A stretch of 64,000 bases of DNA from Cordia subcordata (lineage: Eukaryota; Streptophyta; Magnoliopsida; Boraginales; Cordiaceae): positions 379,501 through 443,500 of the forward strand of contig JAPTOF010000004.1 in assembly GCA_028554755.1 (NCBI GenBank). The letters run 5' to 3'. The position numbers and the translations under genes are program-made. Below are positions 24,164 through 36,960 of the stretch, in pieces; the first letter of the stretch is position 1, and every line of letters begins with the position of its first letter. A model generated the notes under the pieces. The model saw only the letters and a list, made by a program, of their open reading frames with translations. It was not told where the DNA came from and did no database searches.

Positions 24164-26330
24164 ATTTGAAGATTATATTGAACATCGATATATCAAACTT
24201 CTTTGAATCACTTTGTAATTTTGTTGGAGAATAAGTAGTTGTAATTACATAAGTACCTTGTATTTGAATTCTCTCTCTCATTAGTATATAGGCTAGCATT
24301 ACGAAAGAATTTAAATTCAGATGACGTACTCGTTTATTTAAATTCAGATGATGTACTCTATTTTTCCTACATGTTTGCCTACCTAGCTATTATCAATTTA
24401 TCACCTAAATAAAAAGAGAACAATATAAAGAGTAGCAGCGGTGTTAATGTATGTGTATACATACATATATATATATATATATATGTGTGTCTAGTGTTGC
24501 TACCGACTTCTTCCAAGAGCAGTTGAGGACATTTTTCTTATATATTCACGTGATGTTCCTATTTATTTACTTAGCCATATAGCAAAACGATCAGGAACTC
24601 AACTCAAAAGTTAAAAAGTGGTAGCTCAACCCTCTCGCGTGAGTAGTCGAGTAGACGATATTTTTAAAGTTAAATAGACAAATAAATAATAAATTTCTTT
24701 AAGTTAAACGAGAGGATCATTTTAATAGTAGCTATCGATCTATAGTTATACATTATACTATTTGGATTGCCATAGTACAATGCTTAAAGAGGCCAGATCG
24801 CAGTTCCTTTTGTGGCTTTACTTGCTCTTGATTATTTTTTTTTTTGCTTTTTTTGGCTGCCGTGCTGTGCGGCTTTTTATTGTTGATGCGCATTTTTGTT
24901 TTTTATTTTTGGTGGCTTTAGTTGCTCGTCAACTTTTTATTTTTTTTTATTAATGCTTCAAAAGAAAATAACGCTGCTTGTTTTAGCCTACCTTACATAT
25001 ATTTAAAAAGCAAATATTTTAAATATATAAATAAATCATATCCGCACGACGCATGGAAAATTATACTACTATTAGTACTAGGTTCAACCACAAATAATTT
25101 TCTAAGGGTTACCACTCCAAATGGAGAATATAGAGAGAAGAAAATTTGAGTGCCGTATAACTATCGGAGCAAAGCTGCGGAACAAAAGCAAAACGTCTTA
25201 GGTCTGGTCAAGTCGTACAGTTCGAACAATTTAGGCTGAAGAAACGCACGTCGCACGTAACACTTTGAAAAAGAGTCTAGTGTGGTTTAATCCTCCGCGG
25301 CTGCAGCAGAAACTTTGGGATCCATATGCACCGGTACGCGAATTGATTGATACACGCACTTAAATAGAACTCTGCAATGGCAACCATTTTCATTTCTTTT
25401 TCATTTGCAATTGCACTAGCAAATTTTAGTAACGTAGCACTAGAATTTAATTAGAAGCAAGGAGCTTTTGCAGCGAGTGCAAGGAACGGAGAAGAAATGA
25501 GGAATTGAGGTTTGATTTAGAATTACCCGAATTGCAATTTCCAATTAGTGGTCAAAATGGAGCCGTGTTGCGTCTCCAGCCTAGAACCGGTGGCATCGCC
25601 ACTAAAAACCTCACCATGACATCATCTATAGTGAATCGTGCGCCTTGATAATGGAGTTAAAGGTAACTATCACTGCAGCCTCATTCTACACATTTGGGGG
25701 AAGATACAACATTTTCTGAGTCTAAAGTATACTTCTCTTTGCCTTCTTGTTTTACAAGTTCAAATAAATGAACATTCAATTACTAATTCGGGTCTGTCCC
25801 TTGTCAAGCTTGAAAGAAGTAGTAAATTCTGTATCATTAGATTGTTCTCCAGACTTCCAAATGCGCCTTGTAATATACAGTATATACTCATTAGATTGAT
25901 CCCACATTGAGTAATAACATGTCCATCGGTACCCGTAAGCCCATTAGCGGAGTGCTGTCTGGGCTTCTTGCTTCCTGGGCTTTGTGGGCCTTGTATGATT
26001 GGTTCAGAGCTGTGCAATTTCTTCGAATTTCGCCATACTTTTTTTTTTTTTTATATAATTTTTTGGGTCAGATTCGCCATACTATCTGCCGGCACAAGCA
26101 ACTATTATTTTTTATTTCAATTGATAACTTTAAAGGGCACAGCCCCTTTTTCTTTTTTTTGTTCTTTTTTCTTGTTTTTATCCTTTTTCTTAAATTTTTT
26201 CCAATTTTTTTTCTGTACCTAATTCTGGTGATGTAACATTACGTACGTTATTGCACGTTTTATAATTGTAGCAATGGATTTACCAACCATAAAACTAATT
26301 AAATCTAACCCACATTTTTGTATTTATTTT
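24164..26330. other. Intergenic stretch between the USP and SAR1 genes
   Basis: No coding sequence supported. It contains a TA repeat at about 24466-24484 and several T-rich runs (24834-24845, 26038-26052). The last 130 bp before 26470 are probably the SAR1 leader. Confidence 0.55.
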
Positions 26331-26469
26331 CCGAGAAAGCAAACACACATTATAATTTAAGGCCATCGCATCAAAAACATTTTGTTTTGTCTCGTGAGGC
26401 CATCCAAACAAAAAACAGTGAGCAGCAGCCTCAACAACCCCAATCCAGATCTGTTAGCAACCCAAAGAT

Positions 26470-28393
26470 ATGTTTCTGCTGGATTGGTTTTATGGCGTCT
26501 TGGCATCACTTGGTCTCTGGCAAAAAGAGGCCAAGATCTTGTTTTTAGGCCTCGATAATGCCGGCAAAACCACCCTTCTTCATATGCTCAAAGACGAGGT
26601 TCCTCCTTTTATCCATTGATTATCAATCTCTTCTTCTTTTTTTTTTTGGTTAATTGGGTTTCTTTTGTTCCGATCTTTGATGGGTTGGTTTAATTTAAAT
26701 TTTTTTTTTTTTGGATTTTTATTTGAATGAATAGAGATTAGTTCAGCATCAGCCAACGCAGCATCCCACATCGGAAGAGCTGAGCATCGGGAAGATTAAA
26801 TTCAAAGCCTTTGATTTAGGAGGCCACCAGATCGCTCGCAGAGTTTGGAAAGATTACTATGCCAAGGTCTTGTTCTACTACATTTTGAGATCTATTATAT
26901 ACAGCCTTAATTTCGAAGCTTAGTATGCTAGAAGTTCTTTTATCTAATGGAAGTTTCTTATGATCTATGTGTGTATATGTAAATCGAAACTGTTTTGTAC
27001 TTTTTTAGAGTTTATATAATCTATGTGCTGAGGGATGAAATTGGCTGTATAATGTTTATATTGAAACTTAAGCTAGTGCAGCTAGTGAGGAAACAAGTTT
27101 AAAATTGAACAAAACGATTTAAATAAAAATTTGTATATATATTATATATAAGATAACGATTTGAAAATGATAAAGATAATTTTATTAGTTTTCTACTAAA
27201 GCAATTTAATTGTTGTCCGGTTAAATTCTGTTTCAATTTTGCTTATGACAATAGGACTGAGATGGTGGTCCAGAGATGATATGGTACTGTATATGAAAGC
27301 TAAACCTAAATTCTGTTTTAGTTATTGCTCTGTGGCAATGGGATTGAGATGGCAATGCATGGACAATAAATAACATTTTATGAAAACTGAAAATTTACCC
27401 TGATACTTTGTATTCATTTTGCTTGATCTCTGCAATGCTGCCTCTGTTTCTTGCAGATGCCATTCCAACATTTGGCGTTTTTGTTATACCATTTCTACTT
27501 AATTTGTGAACCCCATAGAAGTTTGTGGTATGATCCATGCCACCTGGACCTCCAGACAAAAGATGAGGAAAAGATTTACTTATGATCTTTAACATCTATG
27601 TGGACCTTGGAGGAAACTGACGGATAAAATGAATCTACTTTTTTTTTTTGGGGGGGGGGGTGGTGGTGTGGTGGAGGGAGCGGATTTAGGAGTTTGTTGT
27701 TAGAAGACCTAGCATTGCACCTTTTTGGTTGCCATAACTATGCCCTTGTTTTGTAGAATGAAGATATTACGGGATTCTATATGGTTTTAACTTCAAAAGT
27801 GATCAGCCTTATGGTAATATTGAGAATAATCATGCTGCATTCAGAGTAGTTTCTGTTTATCTTTTATTAGGTTTATATTTGTATGCCAAATCACTTGGTA
27901 GGTTATCTTTTGATTTCTTGTTCTATCTCTGCCTCTCTTTCACTTTCTATCTGCAAATTGCTCTCATTCACTTTCTATCTGTAAATTGCTGTTGGTTTTG
28001 CTAACTATTTAAGTGTTTTCATTTTCAAGATATCATCATGGTCTGAAGTAAGATTGATTTGTCCTTTTGCAGGTTGATGCAGTCGTTTATTTGGTTGATG
28101 CTTATGATAAAGAGCGGTTTGCAGAATCGAAGAAGGAATTAGATGCTCTCCTTTCTGATGAGGCCCTTGCTAATGTTCCATTCCTTATCTTGGGCAACAA
28201 GATTGATATACCATATGCTGCCTCAGAAGATGAGTTGCAATACCATCTTGGCCTGACTGGTGTCACCACTGGCAAGGGAAAGGTGAATCTTGCAGACTCT
28301 AATGTCCGTCCTCTTGAGGTATTTATGTGCAGCATTGTCCGTAAAATGGGCTATGGTGATGGCTTCAAGTGGGTCTCTCAATATATAAAGTAG
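26470..28393 (+). CDS. SAR1: Small GTPase SAR1 (COPII coat assembly)
   Basis: Three coding exons: 26470-26598, 26735-26866, 28073-28393. They total 582 nt, 193 residues, the exact usual SAR1 length. SAR1 is the GTPase that starts COPII coat formation at endoplasmic-reticulum exit sites. Seen: the hydrophobic N-terminal motif [17 protein letters not shown] that inserts into membrane, P-loop GLDNAGKTT (about 27-35), PTSEEL for switch [13 protein letters not shown] for switch II (about 75-86), NKIDIP for guanine specificity, and the C-terminal end FKWVSQYIK. As in all SAR1 proteins there is no myristoylation glycine at position 2. Intron 2 is 1206 nt; it contains G-rich and T-rich low-complexity sequence but no gene. 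No damaging change is seen. Confidence 0.97.
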
Positions 28394-28719
28394 TTTCCTG
28401 TCAGCAATATGTTAAAGGTCAAACCATATCTCCCTCTCTTTAATTGGAGGAAAACCAAAAGAATGCTTCATTCTTTCCGTTATCATTTTGTTGATGGGCT
28501 TTCAAATTGTAAGATTTGTGCTTTCAGCTAGTGCGGTAAGGAGATATTTTATTCTTGGTGCCCTGTAAAATTACATTTTTGAGTTATCTTCCTGTCATTT
28601 GTTCTAATTTAAACTTAACAGTGCTATCATGATCTGCAGTTGTGCTAAATATAGGATATTGCCTCTAATATCTCTGCGTCACTTAAATGTTGTCAAGATA
28701 TGGGGCCAGGGAATTGGAT
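28394..28719. other. SAR1 3' flank
   Basis: Probable 3' untranslated region and downstream sequence; no other feature seen. Confidence 0.5.
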
Positions 28720-28722
28720 TTA

Positions 28723-28924
28723 GAGCCTATTTGGATTGATTTTTTTTCAGGAAAAAATATTTTTTTTTTCCTGAAAAAGTTATATTACTTTTGAAATAAT
28801 TATTTAATTTGGTTTTCAAAAAAGCTAAAATTCTAAGAAAAGCTCAAATACAGTTTTTTTTTAGAAGTCAGAATTTTTAGTTTCTCAAAAAATGCGCTTC
28901 TAAAAAAAGCTAACAAACGAGCCC
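28723..28924. mobile_element. Tourist-like MITE (PIF/Harbinger type), 202 bp
   Basis: The ends read GAGCCTATTTGG on the left and, in reverse complement, GGGCTCGTTTG on the right, the classic G(G/A)GC-C/T-x-TTTG terminal repeat. TTA lies on both sides (28720-28722 and 28925-28927), matching the TTA duplication of this superfamily. The interior is T-rich then A-rich, as expected for a small foldback element. No coding sequence. Confidence 0.65.
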
Positions 28925-28927
28925 TTA

Positions 28928-31149
28928 TAACCTGGACCTAAACTTTTGAGGGCATCAGCATGAAATATGATTGTCTTGATCTAGTGTCGTAATTTAAATT
29001 TGTTATATGCCTTGTTTTTTGTCTGTTACAGCATTGAACACTTGAGATTACGTGATCTGAGTGTGCTTGTGTGTTTTTGTGTTGTAGTAATTTTACCGAT
29101 ACTCGCTACATCTAATGAATTCAGCTTTGCATGGTTGGTTGTGGAATCCTATGCTGACATCATATTTTCTTTATGAGTCCATGATCTGTTATCTTTTGCA
29201 TGGCAACTTTTCTAGTTTACTATATGGTAGCTACAACAATTGCAAGGTTAACTCTAATCTTTAACCTTATTGATGGACTTGACAAGGAAGTTCACAAAGT
29301 GAAAGTCTGGAATGACACTTGTGGACATGTGTTGGATAAAAGCTATTTGCGTTCTTCTAGTGAAGTTGTCAGTCTTGAGTTGAAGACATATCTGAAATTA
29401 GAGCAGCAATATGTCCTTTCACGAAAAGTGTTGCTTAACTATGCTTGTTATTCCCAAGGATTCTCCTAATTGAAAATGATGGAGTGCTTGCTTGAGCACC
29501 AATTTCTTCGGCTTTATACATACCAAAAGGATTTGTTTTCTGGCTTCTTGGCGGAGAGTAGGGGCAAGTTGCAAAGGAGTGGGGTACCTGATGGATTTGT
29601 TCTTTTTAAGGTCACAGATTTGGATCACTTCGAGAGAGATGTACTGATAATAAACTATTCGGATTATATTATCATTATTGTATTATCAATTCATTAATCT
29701 TGGAATTCCTTAAAAATTTATAATCCCATTAGCAAAGTTGACATAAAAACATGATCGGTTTCATGAGTGTCAATAGGTGATAAAAATTGTAACATTTTCT
29801 TTGGATTCGGGAAATGTTCGATGATCTTCTGAAATACTATTGAGCCGATACTGCTTGCGTGATTGATAATCGAAAGCCAAGACAAGGTAGCTTGGTACAC
29901 ATAGTGCTACTTTAAGTTTTCTAGCCACTCTGCAAAAGTTCATATACAAGCTTCTTTTTTCTTTTTTTTTTTGACCCTCCTACCATCTTTTCCAAGAGCC
30001 TTCTCAATCCATCTAGAATATTTTCGAAAATATGAATCTTTAAAGAAAGTGTCATTCCAAAATTAACTAATAATGTATGCACAATTGTTGACTTCTGTAT
30101 TGACAAGAGAAATGTAAAGTTCAAGTTGTTTCATCATCCATTCACATTCTTGAATGAGGGTCGCATTTGGTCTGTTGTGTTGTGCAAATCGGTCTCAATC
30201 TCGATGTTTGAAAAGTTCCCGTCTGGTGACCTCGCATCCAAGCTTGCTTTTCAATCATCGAATTTGCTACTGTTTTATAAAATCAAGAGTCAGATTCTTT
30301 AACTTCTGACGTAGGTTGATGCGTTTTGGAGCCGTCCCTATGAAAGAGAGATCCGATTCAAGAACCGTGCGAAGATGTTAAACAATAGCATAGGAAATAA
30401 GGTAGCGGATTAGATAGCAAACTATTTTGAAAATGGTATAGTTTATTTTTATATTGGCATTTCTTTTTTGGGTTATAGAAGATTAAAGATCGACAATATA
30501 ATACTTGAATCTAATAAGAATTGATTTTGAAATTTGTCAGACTTAAAAGCAAATGAAGTAACAGTTACGGTTTGGTGTTTGTATTAGTTGAGTGGAGGAA
30601 TTGAGGCCTAGTTATCCATTAATTAGTTGAACGGTTCCTCCGATCCTCCCCTGATGTCTGTTGCTAATTAGGTATGACTTCCTAATAACAATTGAGTATT
30701 GACACACCACATCCTGGAGAAAATGACTTGAGTCTTTACGTGCTGATGGATCAAAAGGGATTATAAACCCCATGCGATCAAGCCCTAATTCTTAATTAAT
30801 TACATCATTCGTCCGCCATTTACATTAGAACAAGGAATATATGTATGTACCACAAGCTGAAAAGAGGTCTCAAGTCAACGACTTTGAGTGTTATTAGACA
30901 ACAACATAGTATTCACATTAGTTACTACCAAGTCCACCATGCACCATTTATGTCTTTCAACAAAGATGGAGCGGTTTAACAACCACTTCCTTAATGCCTC
31001 CTTCACTCGTTAATATAACTCTCTAAAAGAAACGCATGCTTTTCACAAACCCAAAAGCCATCAAGCAGCTTTAATTTCATCTTCACCATTATCTCATCGT
31101 CCATCCCATTTTACTGATCATCTTTCAGGCAACGCAGTCCGCACGCAGT
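28928..31149. other. Intergenic stretch before the PADRE gene
   Basis: Short frames at 29200-29470 and 29470-29697 (plus) and 29718-30124 (minus) match no family I know, lack splice support, and are not called. A poly-T run lies near 29957-29971. The last 100 bp probably carry the leader of the gene at 31150. Confidence 0.45.
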
Positions 31150-31785
31150 ATGGGAAATTCAATGGTCCTACAGCGATCATCGGAATCAGGCTCCGGAAAG
31201 GTCATTCTTTCCGATGGCACAATTCATCGGTTTGACAAACCTCTAACAGTTGCGGAGCTCATGCTGGAGTATCCGCAACATGCTGTTTTTGAATTGCAGA
31301 CTGTTACGAGTGGTAAAAAGCCAACCCCTTTGCCTGCTGATAAGATGCTGGAGACTAACAAGAACAAGGTTTATCTCATGCTTCCGATGAGGCGAGGCAA
31401 ACCAGCTGCATTATCATCTGAAGAAGCCCGCAGGCTTCTCTTGAGAGCCAACGGTTTTTTAAAATCCAAGTCACTCTTATCCTCTTCAGGATTTCTCCCT
31501 TTGTTTGCCCGGATATGTAATCCAGCTGCAGGCGGACTCATCAATGAGGTCGTGAATCATTGTGATCCGCCATTCCCGAATGGGAAAAAGAATAATTCAC
31601 TGGAAGACTTGCAAATTGCTGAGGAACCGAAACCAGGTGCAGACTATTTCCCGGAGATTTTGGAGGGGAGGCCACATTACTTATTAAGCAGGCAATTCTC
31701 GGGGGGTAAAGGGTGGAAGCCTAGTCTAGATACCATTAAGGAGAAGAGTATTAAGATGAAGGTCCGTCATTGGTTGTTTATTTGA
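31150..31785 (+). CDS. PADRE (DUF4228) domain protein
   Basis: Single-exon frame of 211 residues. It starts MGNSM, a possible N-myristoylation signal of the kind common in this family, followed by the PADRE core: GKVILSDGTIHRFDKPLTV, AELMLEYPQHAVFEL, PADKMLETNKNKVYLMLPM and then SSEEARRLLLRAN. The C-terminal half is polar and poorly conserved (about 105-211), ending basic (SIKMKVRHWLF). PADRE proteins are plant-specific and many are induced by pathogens and abiotic stress; their biochemical activity is not established. The ATG at 31150 is the first in the frame and fits the family N-terminus. It stands alone between SAR1 and BXL2 with several kilobases of spacer on each side. Confidence 0.88.
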   Translation: MGNSMVLQRSSESGSGKVILSDGTIHRFDKPLTVAELMLEYPQHAVFELQTVTSGKKPTPLPADKMLETNKNKVYLMLPMRRGKPAALSSEEARRLLLRANGFLKSKSLLSSSGFLPLFARICNPAAGGLINEVVNHCDPPFPNGKKNNSLEDLQIAEEPKPGADYFPEILEGRPHYLLSRQFSGGKGWKPSLDTIKEKSIKMKVRHWLFI

Positions 31786-34700
31786 ACCAATTGATGTAAT
31801 TTGTCGCCAAGAAAATCATCGACCGATCACAGTTAATGTGTTTCCTTATTTTCTTGTTCTTTTTTGTCGGGCCCTGAGGTTTTGGGGCCAGACTCTTTTG
31901 CTTTTATGTGGTCAGTCGATCAGACTTGTAGAAATCTACCAATGCCACCGCCCTGTGCAGGCGGCCGTGCACTAACTAAACAAGTTCAGTTTATGCATAT
32001 TTGTTAAAGTTTTACGTGATTCAGTCAAGCATTTGATATTTCGTACCTTCAGCTTCCGTGAGCCATTTCATGAAATGTTATACCATATATATAGTCCATA
32101 CGCATGCATCCTTTGATCAAGCAATTTTAAATCAAACTCATCAAACATTCACAGCTAGAAAGTGAGCTACGGTATTGTTATATATGAATCAAGAGCCCTT
32201 AGAATTAAGGTTTTTGCATTCAAATCAAATACCAATTTGGAATTAGGAATAGCTCAAGTTACTACCCAAAAAAACAAAAGAATATACAGCAATTTCATTA
32301 CAAAATAACTAGAAACACACAACGGTTTTATTATACAGGCAAGGGTTTTGATAATACATAGATATGTTTTTGTGCGAGATAAATAATGCATGTATTGTTA
32401 GCTTGATCGGTAGATGGCGTGATTATAGAATGTTGCGATAAGAACAGTTGAAGGTTCGAACCGTGTGTGAGACATAGTTTGGTTTTTTTTGAATTATATA
32501 TAGGCTATGGTTTTAAAAAAGGTGATACCCATACTGGCAACGGTTTTACTGCTATCTATTGCTTACCTTTTTCTTGTATATATGTATAGAGAGAGAGTGG
32601 TTGAAACTATCTCTTCAAATCTCGTGGGAGGCAAGGGGTTGAATGGGGGATGGTGCTTTTCGAAAAAGAAAAAATCAAATACCAATTTTTCTTGCGTGAA
32701 TGTTTGAATAAATTATGTGAGTCTGTCTTCGAGAAACAATGGAGACCAACCTTACAATGCAGCTAGCATATATCTATCGCGTACTCTTTCTCAAAAAGTA
32801 TTCCTAATGCTACTAACCATGCTACTAACCAATATTTTTGTAAGAAGATCAACCTATCATGTTTTCCACTTGAGTGGGTGGCCAGATCTCAAGTTAAAAA
32901 GAGCATTTTAATATGATCCCTTAAGATTGAATTATAAATCTAGGTACCTAATCAATTTTTACTCCTAACTCACATTACGCAACAGGTGTTACTTATTTGA
33001 TTTGTATTAATTCTGGTGCTTGTTTTTAAAAGCACGTGAAGTATTTCAACGATATGATATAAATAAGAAAATAAGTGGAGAATTACTATTAGTTCTTTTT
33101 AAATATATATATATATATATATATAATATAAATAAGTATCTAGTCTAATCTGATTGTCGAATTTTTCTTGCCACATAGAAGTCCAGATGATTATCATGAG
33201 GAATAGTAATTGATTTGCTGTTTGACTATATATTGAAAAGCTCCATGTGATAATGTCTAGTGAGTTGTCAGCCAATACTGTAGATTTCCAATTATGTTGC
33301 ATCAGGGTCAAGTTCCTACTATTATGTATAACTAACTTCATTATGAAACATAATTGCCAGGTGACCTTTGCATAACTAATGGTGTGGTTCTTGGGTTTAA
33401 TCCATCAATTCCTTCGTGGGTTTTTGGTGGATCTAACAACCGAAAGATATTATTCTTGGGTCAGAAGGTATTGTGCTTATACGATGATTGTCCCAAAGTA
33501 TTCTGATCAGTGAAATTTACGAAATTTACAAGGATGTCATTAGTTTCCCCCCCCCCCCCCCTTTTCTTGCTAATTAGAAGGACCCCCTTAATTAAAAGGT
33601 AGTATTTAATGATTACGGATCTAAATCAACAATCATTATGGAGTTTTTCTTGGAGCATAATGGAGGTTGTTTACACATTGATGAATTGATGCAAAGCACT
33701 CATTCCGTAACAAACTACTTGATAAAATTCAATCAATGCAACCTTTTTCTGTTTCTTCTTCTTTTCCTAGATTATTGAAGGGCGACTTTTTAAGTTAAAA
33801 GGATGGATAAGGTCGAGAACACTAAAGTATCTTATTTTACGCGCAAGACAATAGTTAGAGAAGTTATTATGTGTGTCAAAGTTTGTTAATGTCCAATGAC
33901 AATCTTCATCACTACAGTTACTAATAACAGTGGGCTGAATTTCTCAATGACTTTAATATTCATCAAGAACAAATTTTCAGAACAAAAAGGAATTGCTAGT
34001 TCCACAATATTAAAATGAACACAATTAATCCAGCAAATATGTTGCTGAAATTTAAATATAATTTTTAAGAACAATAACGACTTAGAATTTATTACGCTCA
34101 TTAGTTGCCGAAATAGTTATCTGAGAAGGACAAGCATGCTATACATCTCTTCGTGTTTATGTTCTTCTACCTGCTACTTTGTTTGGTAGTCAATAATGCA
34201 AAAAGAGACGTTCTCAAAATCACACGTACACACATATATTCACTGGAAGTGAACAACTCCAAAATTTGCTTGACCAAAAAAAAAAAAGAACAAATAAAAA
34301 ATTTGGGTGCTTGATGTTTGACACAACCATAGGACCTGCTGTCTACTACAAGTGCTCGAGCTAGGCATGATTAAGCCTGCAATGGAAGGATATAGACTTT
34401 ATAATATAGAGTAATCAGATAATAGTTTGTTGCATCAAAATTTTTAATTTGCACTTATAGATACAAAATGTACAATAAGAAGAGATAAGAGCACCAACAA
34501 CCTACGAGAAAAAAGGAAGAAGGCAAAAAGTGTGGGGTGAGTACTGATGTGGTGCCGGCCAAATGCACTCCCATGCTCAAGTCAGTATGGGCCAGTAAAA
34601 AGGTACGTAAGGCAGTTTTTTAAAAAGATAGTAAAGCAAACCTCAGGTATTATATTGAAGAGCAGATTATTTGATTATTGGATCCCATTCCCGTTGGAGG

Positions 34701-35504
34701 AAGAGAGTGCCAGAGACTCGATGTATTCATTGACCAACAGACTTCTAGGAGTCCTATGTCGATTGTAGATTCTTCGAAGTTTATATGTTATAGTTATCGC
34801 CTTGTCCATTATAGGTGATTGGGAGACATACCTTACCAACAGTCCTACTTTGTATGTGTATGTAAGTTAAAGGTAATATTAAAACTATAAACATGTCCAT
34901 AAGAATGACTTTGGTTGAAGTAGCATTATGTGTGATCGTTTCTCTGTATGGGCTTATCAGAGCCATAACACCTATATAGAAATTGGATGTCCTAGTAATT
35001 AAAAGTTCAGCCAAACCGTGTAGAGGGTTTTGCCAAAACATGGCCATAGCCCCCTGCATTGAATTTGAATAAATCGTGTGGGATTTCAAGCCAAAGTTAA
35101 TTTTTTGTCACTACAAGACTTAAACCTTCTTATTACAAATATCATTTGGTGTTTGTGTGATTGGTTTTAAGCATATGTTTGATATTTTCTCATGTACCAA
35201 AGGATTAATTTATAAGTTTGAAATGAGTCCAATATGATTATTACTTAATGAATCTCTCGTCATTAAGACAAAAAAAAAAAAAAACGACAATGACGATAAC
35301 CACTAGTTAAGCATGATCTATAAGATTTTCTGGTAAAAAGACTTTGCTTTTTAATCTATTTGAATATCTTATTTCCCCCTTTTTGCTGGGGGTGCAAAAG
35401 GCGGATTAAGATTTAACTAAAGAAATTGAAGAAGCATCGGGTGATGAAGTAATTATGAATGATACAAAAACCTATCTTCAAGATAAGTCGAACTTTTCCT
35501 TTGA
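31786..35504. other. Long AT-rich intergenic stretch
   Basis: No gene recognised. It holds a possible SINE at about 32390-32490, a TA repeat at about 33102-33125, a C11-13 run near 33549-33561 and A-rich runs (34278-34288, 35271-35284). Confidence 0.5.
32390..32490 (+). mobile_element. Possible tRNA-derived SINE head
   Basis: An A box-like TAGCTTGATCGG at 32399-32410 and a perfect B box-like GGTTCGAACC at 32453-32462 are spaced 43 bp apart, about right for an internal Pol III promoter. The flanking sequence does not fold as a complete tRNA that I can draw, and no target duplication is evident. Confidence 0.35.
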
Positions 35505-35512
35505 ATCATGAT

Positions 35513-36952
35513 TAGGGATGACAACAGGACAGTTACTCTGCCCACGAAGTAATCCCAAACCCGCTACCCGGATAGCATCCCAATCCCAAATCCCGTCCCA
35601 AACCCGGATAAAAATTTAATATAAATCCCGTTCCCGGAACATTCCAAATTCGCAGGTACCCGGAACGTCCCAAACCCGATTAAAAAATTAAAATTTTAAA
35701 AAAAATGTAACCCAAAAATGTCCTAAACCCGCAAAACTCAAAGCCCAAAACCGGATTAAATTATTTATTTAAGAATCTAACAGTTTACGTCAATTTCCTA
35801 TTTTTGCCCAAAACAATTAATATCCCTAAAAAATGCATTAAAATGATAAATTAAAAAAAAAATTCCCTCACAATAGACCATTCATATTAAAAAGTAATCC
35901 ACATTCATATATATATACACACACACACATATATATAATATGTACACATTAAAATAATTATTTAATAAATGTGAAAAATCTTAAGTAGCTATTAAGCTAT
36001 ATAACTAAAGTTAGTTTGGTAGTGTATCTATGTAATTAGGGTTAATCCATTGTTTAGTATAATTCTAATTAAAGATAGCTATATAACTAGAATTGATACA
36101 ATTTCTATTTTAGTTCTAACTATTATCATTTCTTGTATAATTCTAATTAATATGCATATAAGAAAATGTTACCAATGGAACTATAATTAACTAATAAATA
36201 TAAAATATATTGAGATGTTAATAGAAATTATATAATTCTAATTAGATAATTATGATAATAAGCATTTTTGCATAAATAAAAAGTGAAAAATGAATTATTA
36301 TTTTAGTGGTAATCCACTTTAAGTTAAATTTTAAAGACTAAAAGGTTAAAACCTTACTACTATCAACAAAAGTAATAATTTTTGCTTCTTTATTTATTGT
36401 ATAACATACATATACATATATATAACTACAATTAATTAATAAATATAAAACATATTTAAATACCTATGTAACTAAAGTTAGTGTAGCTATATAATTAGAC
36501 TTAGTTTGTTATTTAGTATAATTCTAACTAAAGTTAATCATATAACTAGAATTTGTATGATTTTTGATATAATCATATTTAAACTAATCATATAACTAGT
36601 TCTTTTATAGTTCTAACTATTATAATTTCTTATATAGTCCTAATAAGTATGCATATAAAAAATGTTATCAATATAACTATAATTAATTAATAAATATAAA
36701 ATATATTAAGATATTAATATAAATTATATAATAAGATATGGATATATATGTGTATATATATGTACATATATAATTAAATATATATATGTATGTATGTATG
36801 TATGTACACTGCATGTAACAGTATCGTTTTGATGAGGTCACTCCCCGCTCCCAAACCCTAATCTGTATTTTTAATCGCTCCGCTCTTAACGACGGATTTT
36901 TATCGATTTTTAGCGGTGGCGACTTAAGTCACTCGTCCTATCGCCATCCCTA
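35513..36952. mobile_element. Non-autonomous hAT-type DNA transposon, 1440 bp
   Basis: The left end reads TAGGGATGACAACAGGAC and the right end, reverse complemented, TAGGGATGGCGATAGGAC. A perfect 8-bp duplication ATCATGAT flanks the element (35505-35512 and 36953-36960), the hallmark of hAT insertion. No transposase frame is present. The subterminal parts are C-rich on the left (CCCGTCCC, CCCGG motifs) while the middle is very AT-rich and contains an internal approximate direct duplication (about 36000-36260 against about 36470-36740). TATG and TA microsatellites lie near 36735-36805. Confidence 0.85.
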
Positions 36953-36960
36953 ATCATGAT

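Noticed and set aside
29200..29700. Two consecutive plus-strand frames downstream of SAR1
   Set aside because: No recognisable domain; separated by a stop; no start context. Could be an old transposon piece but I cannot support it.
32453..32462. tRNA gene suggested by a GGTTCGAACC B box
   Set aside because: I could not draw a complete cloverleaf with matching acceptor stem; at most a SINE head.
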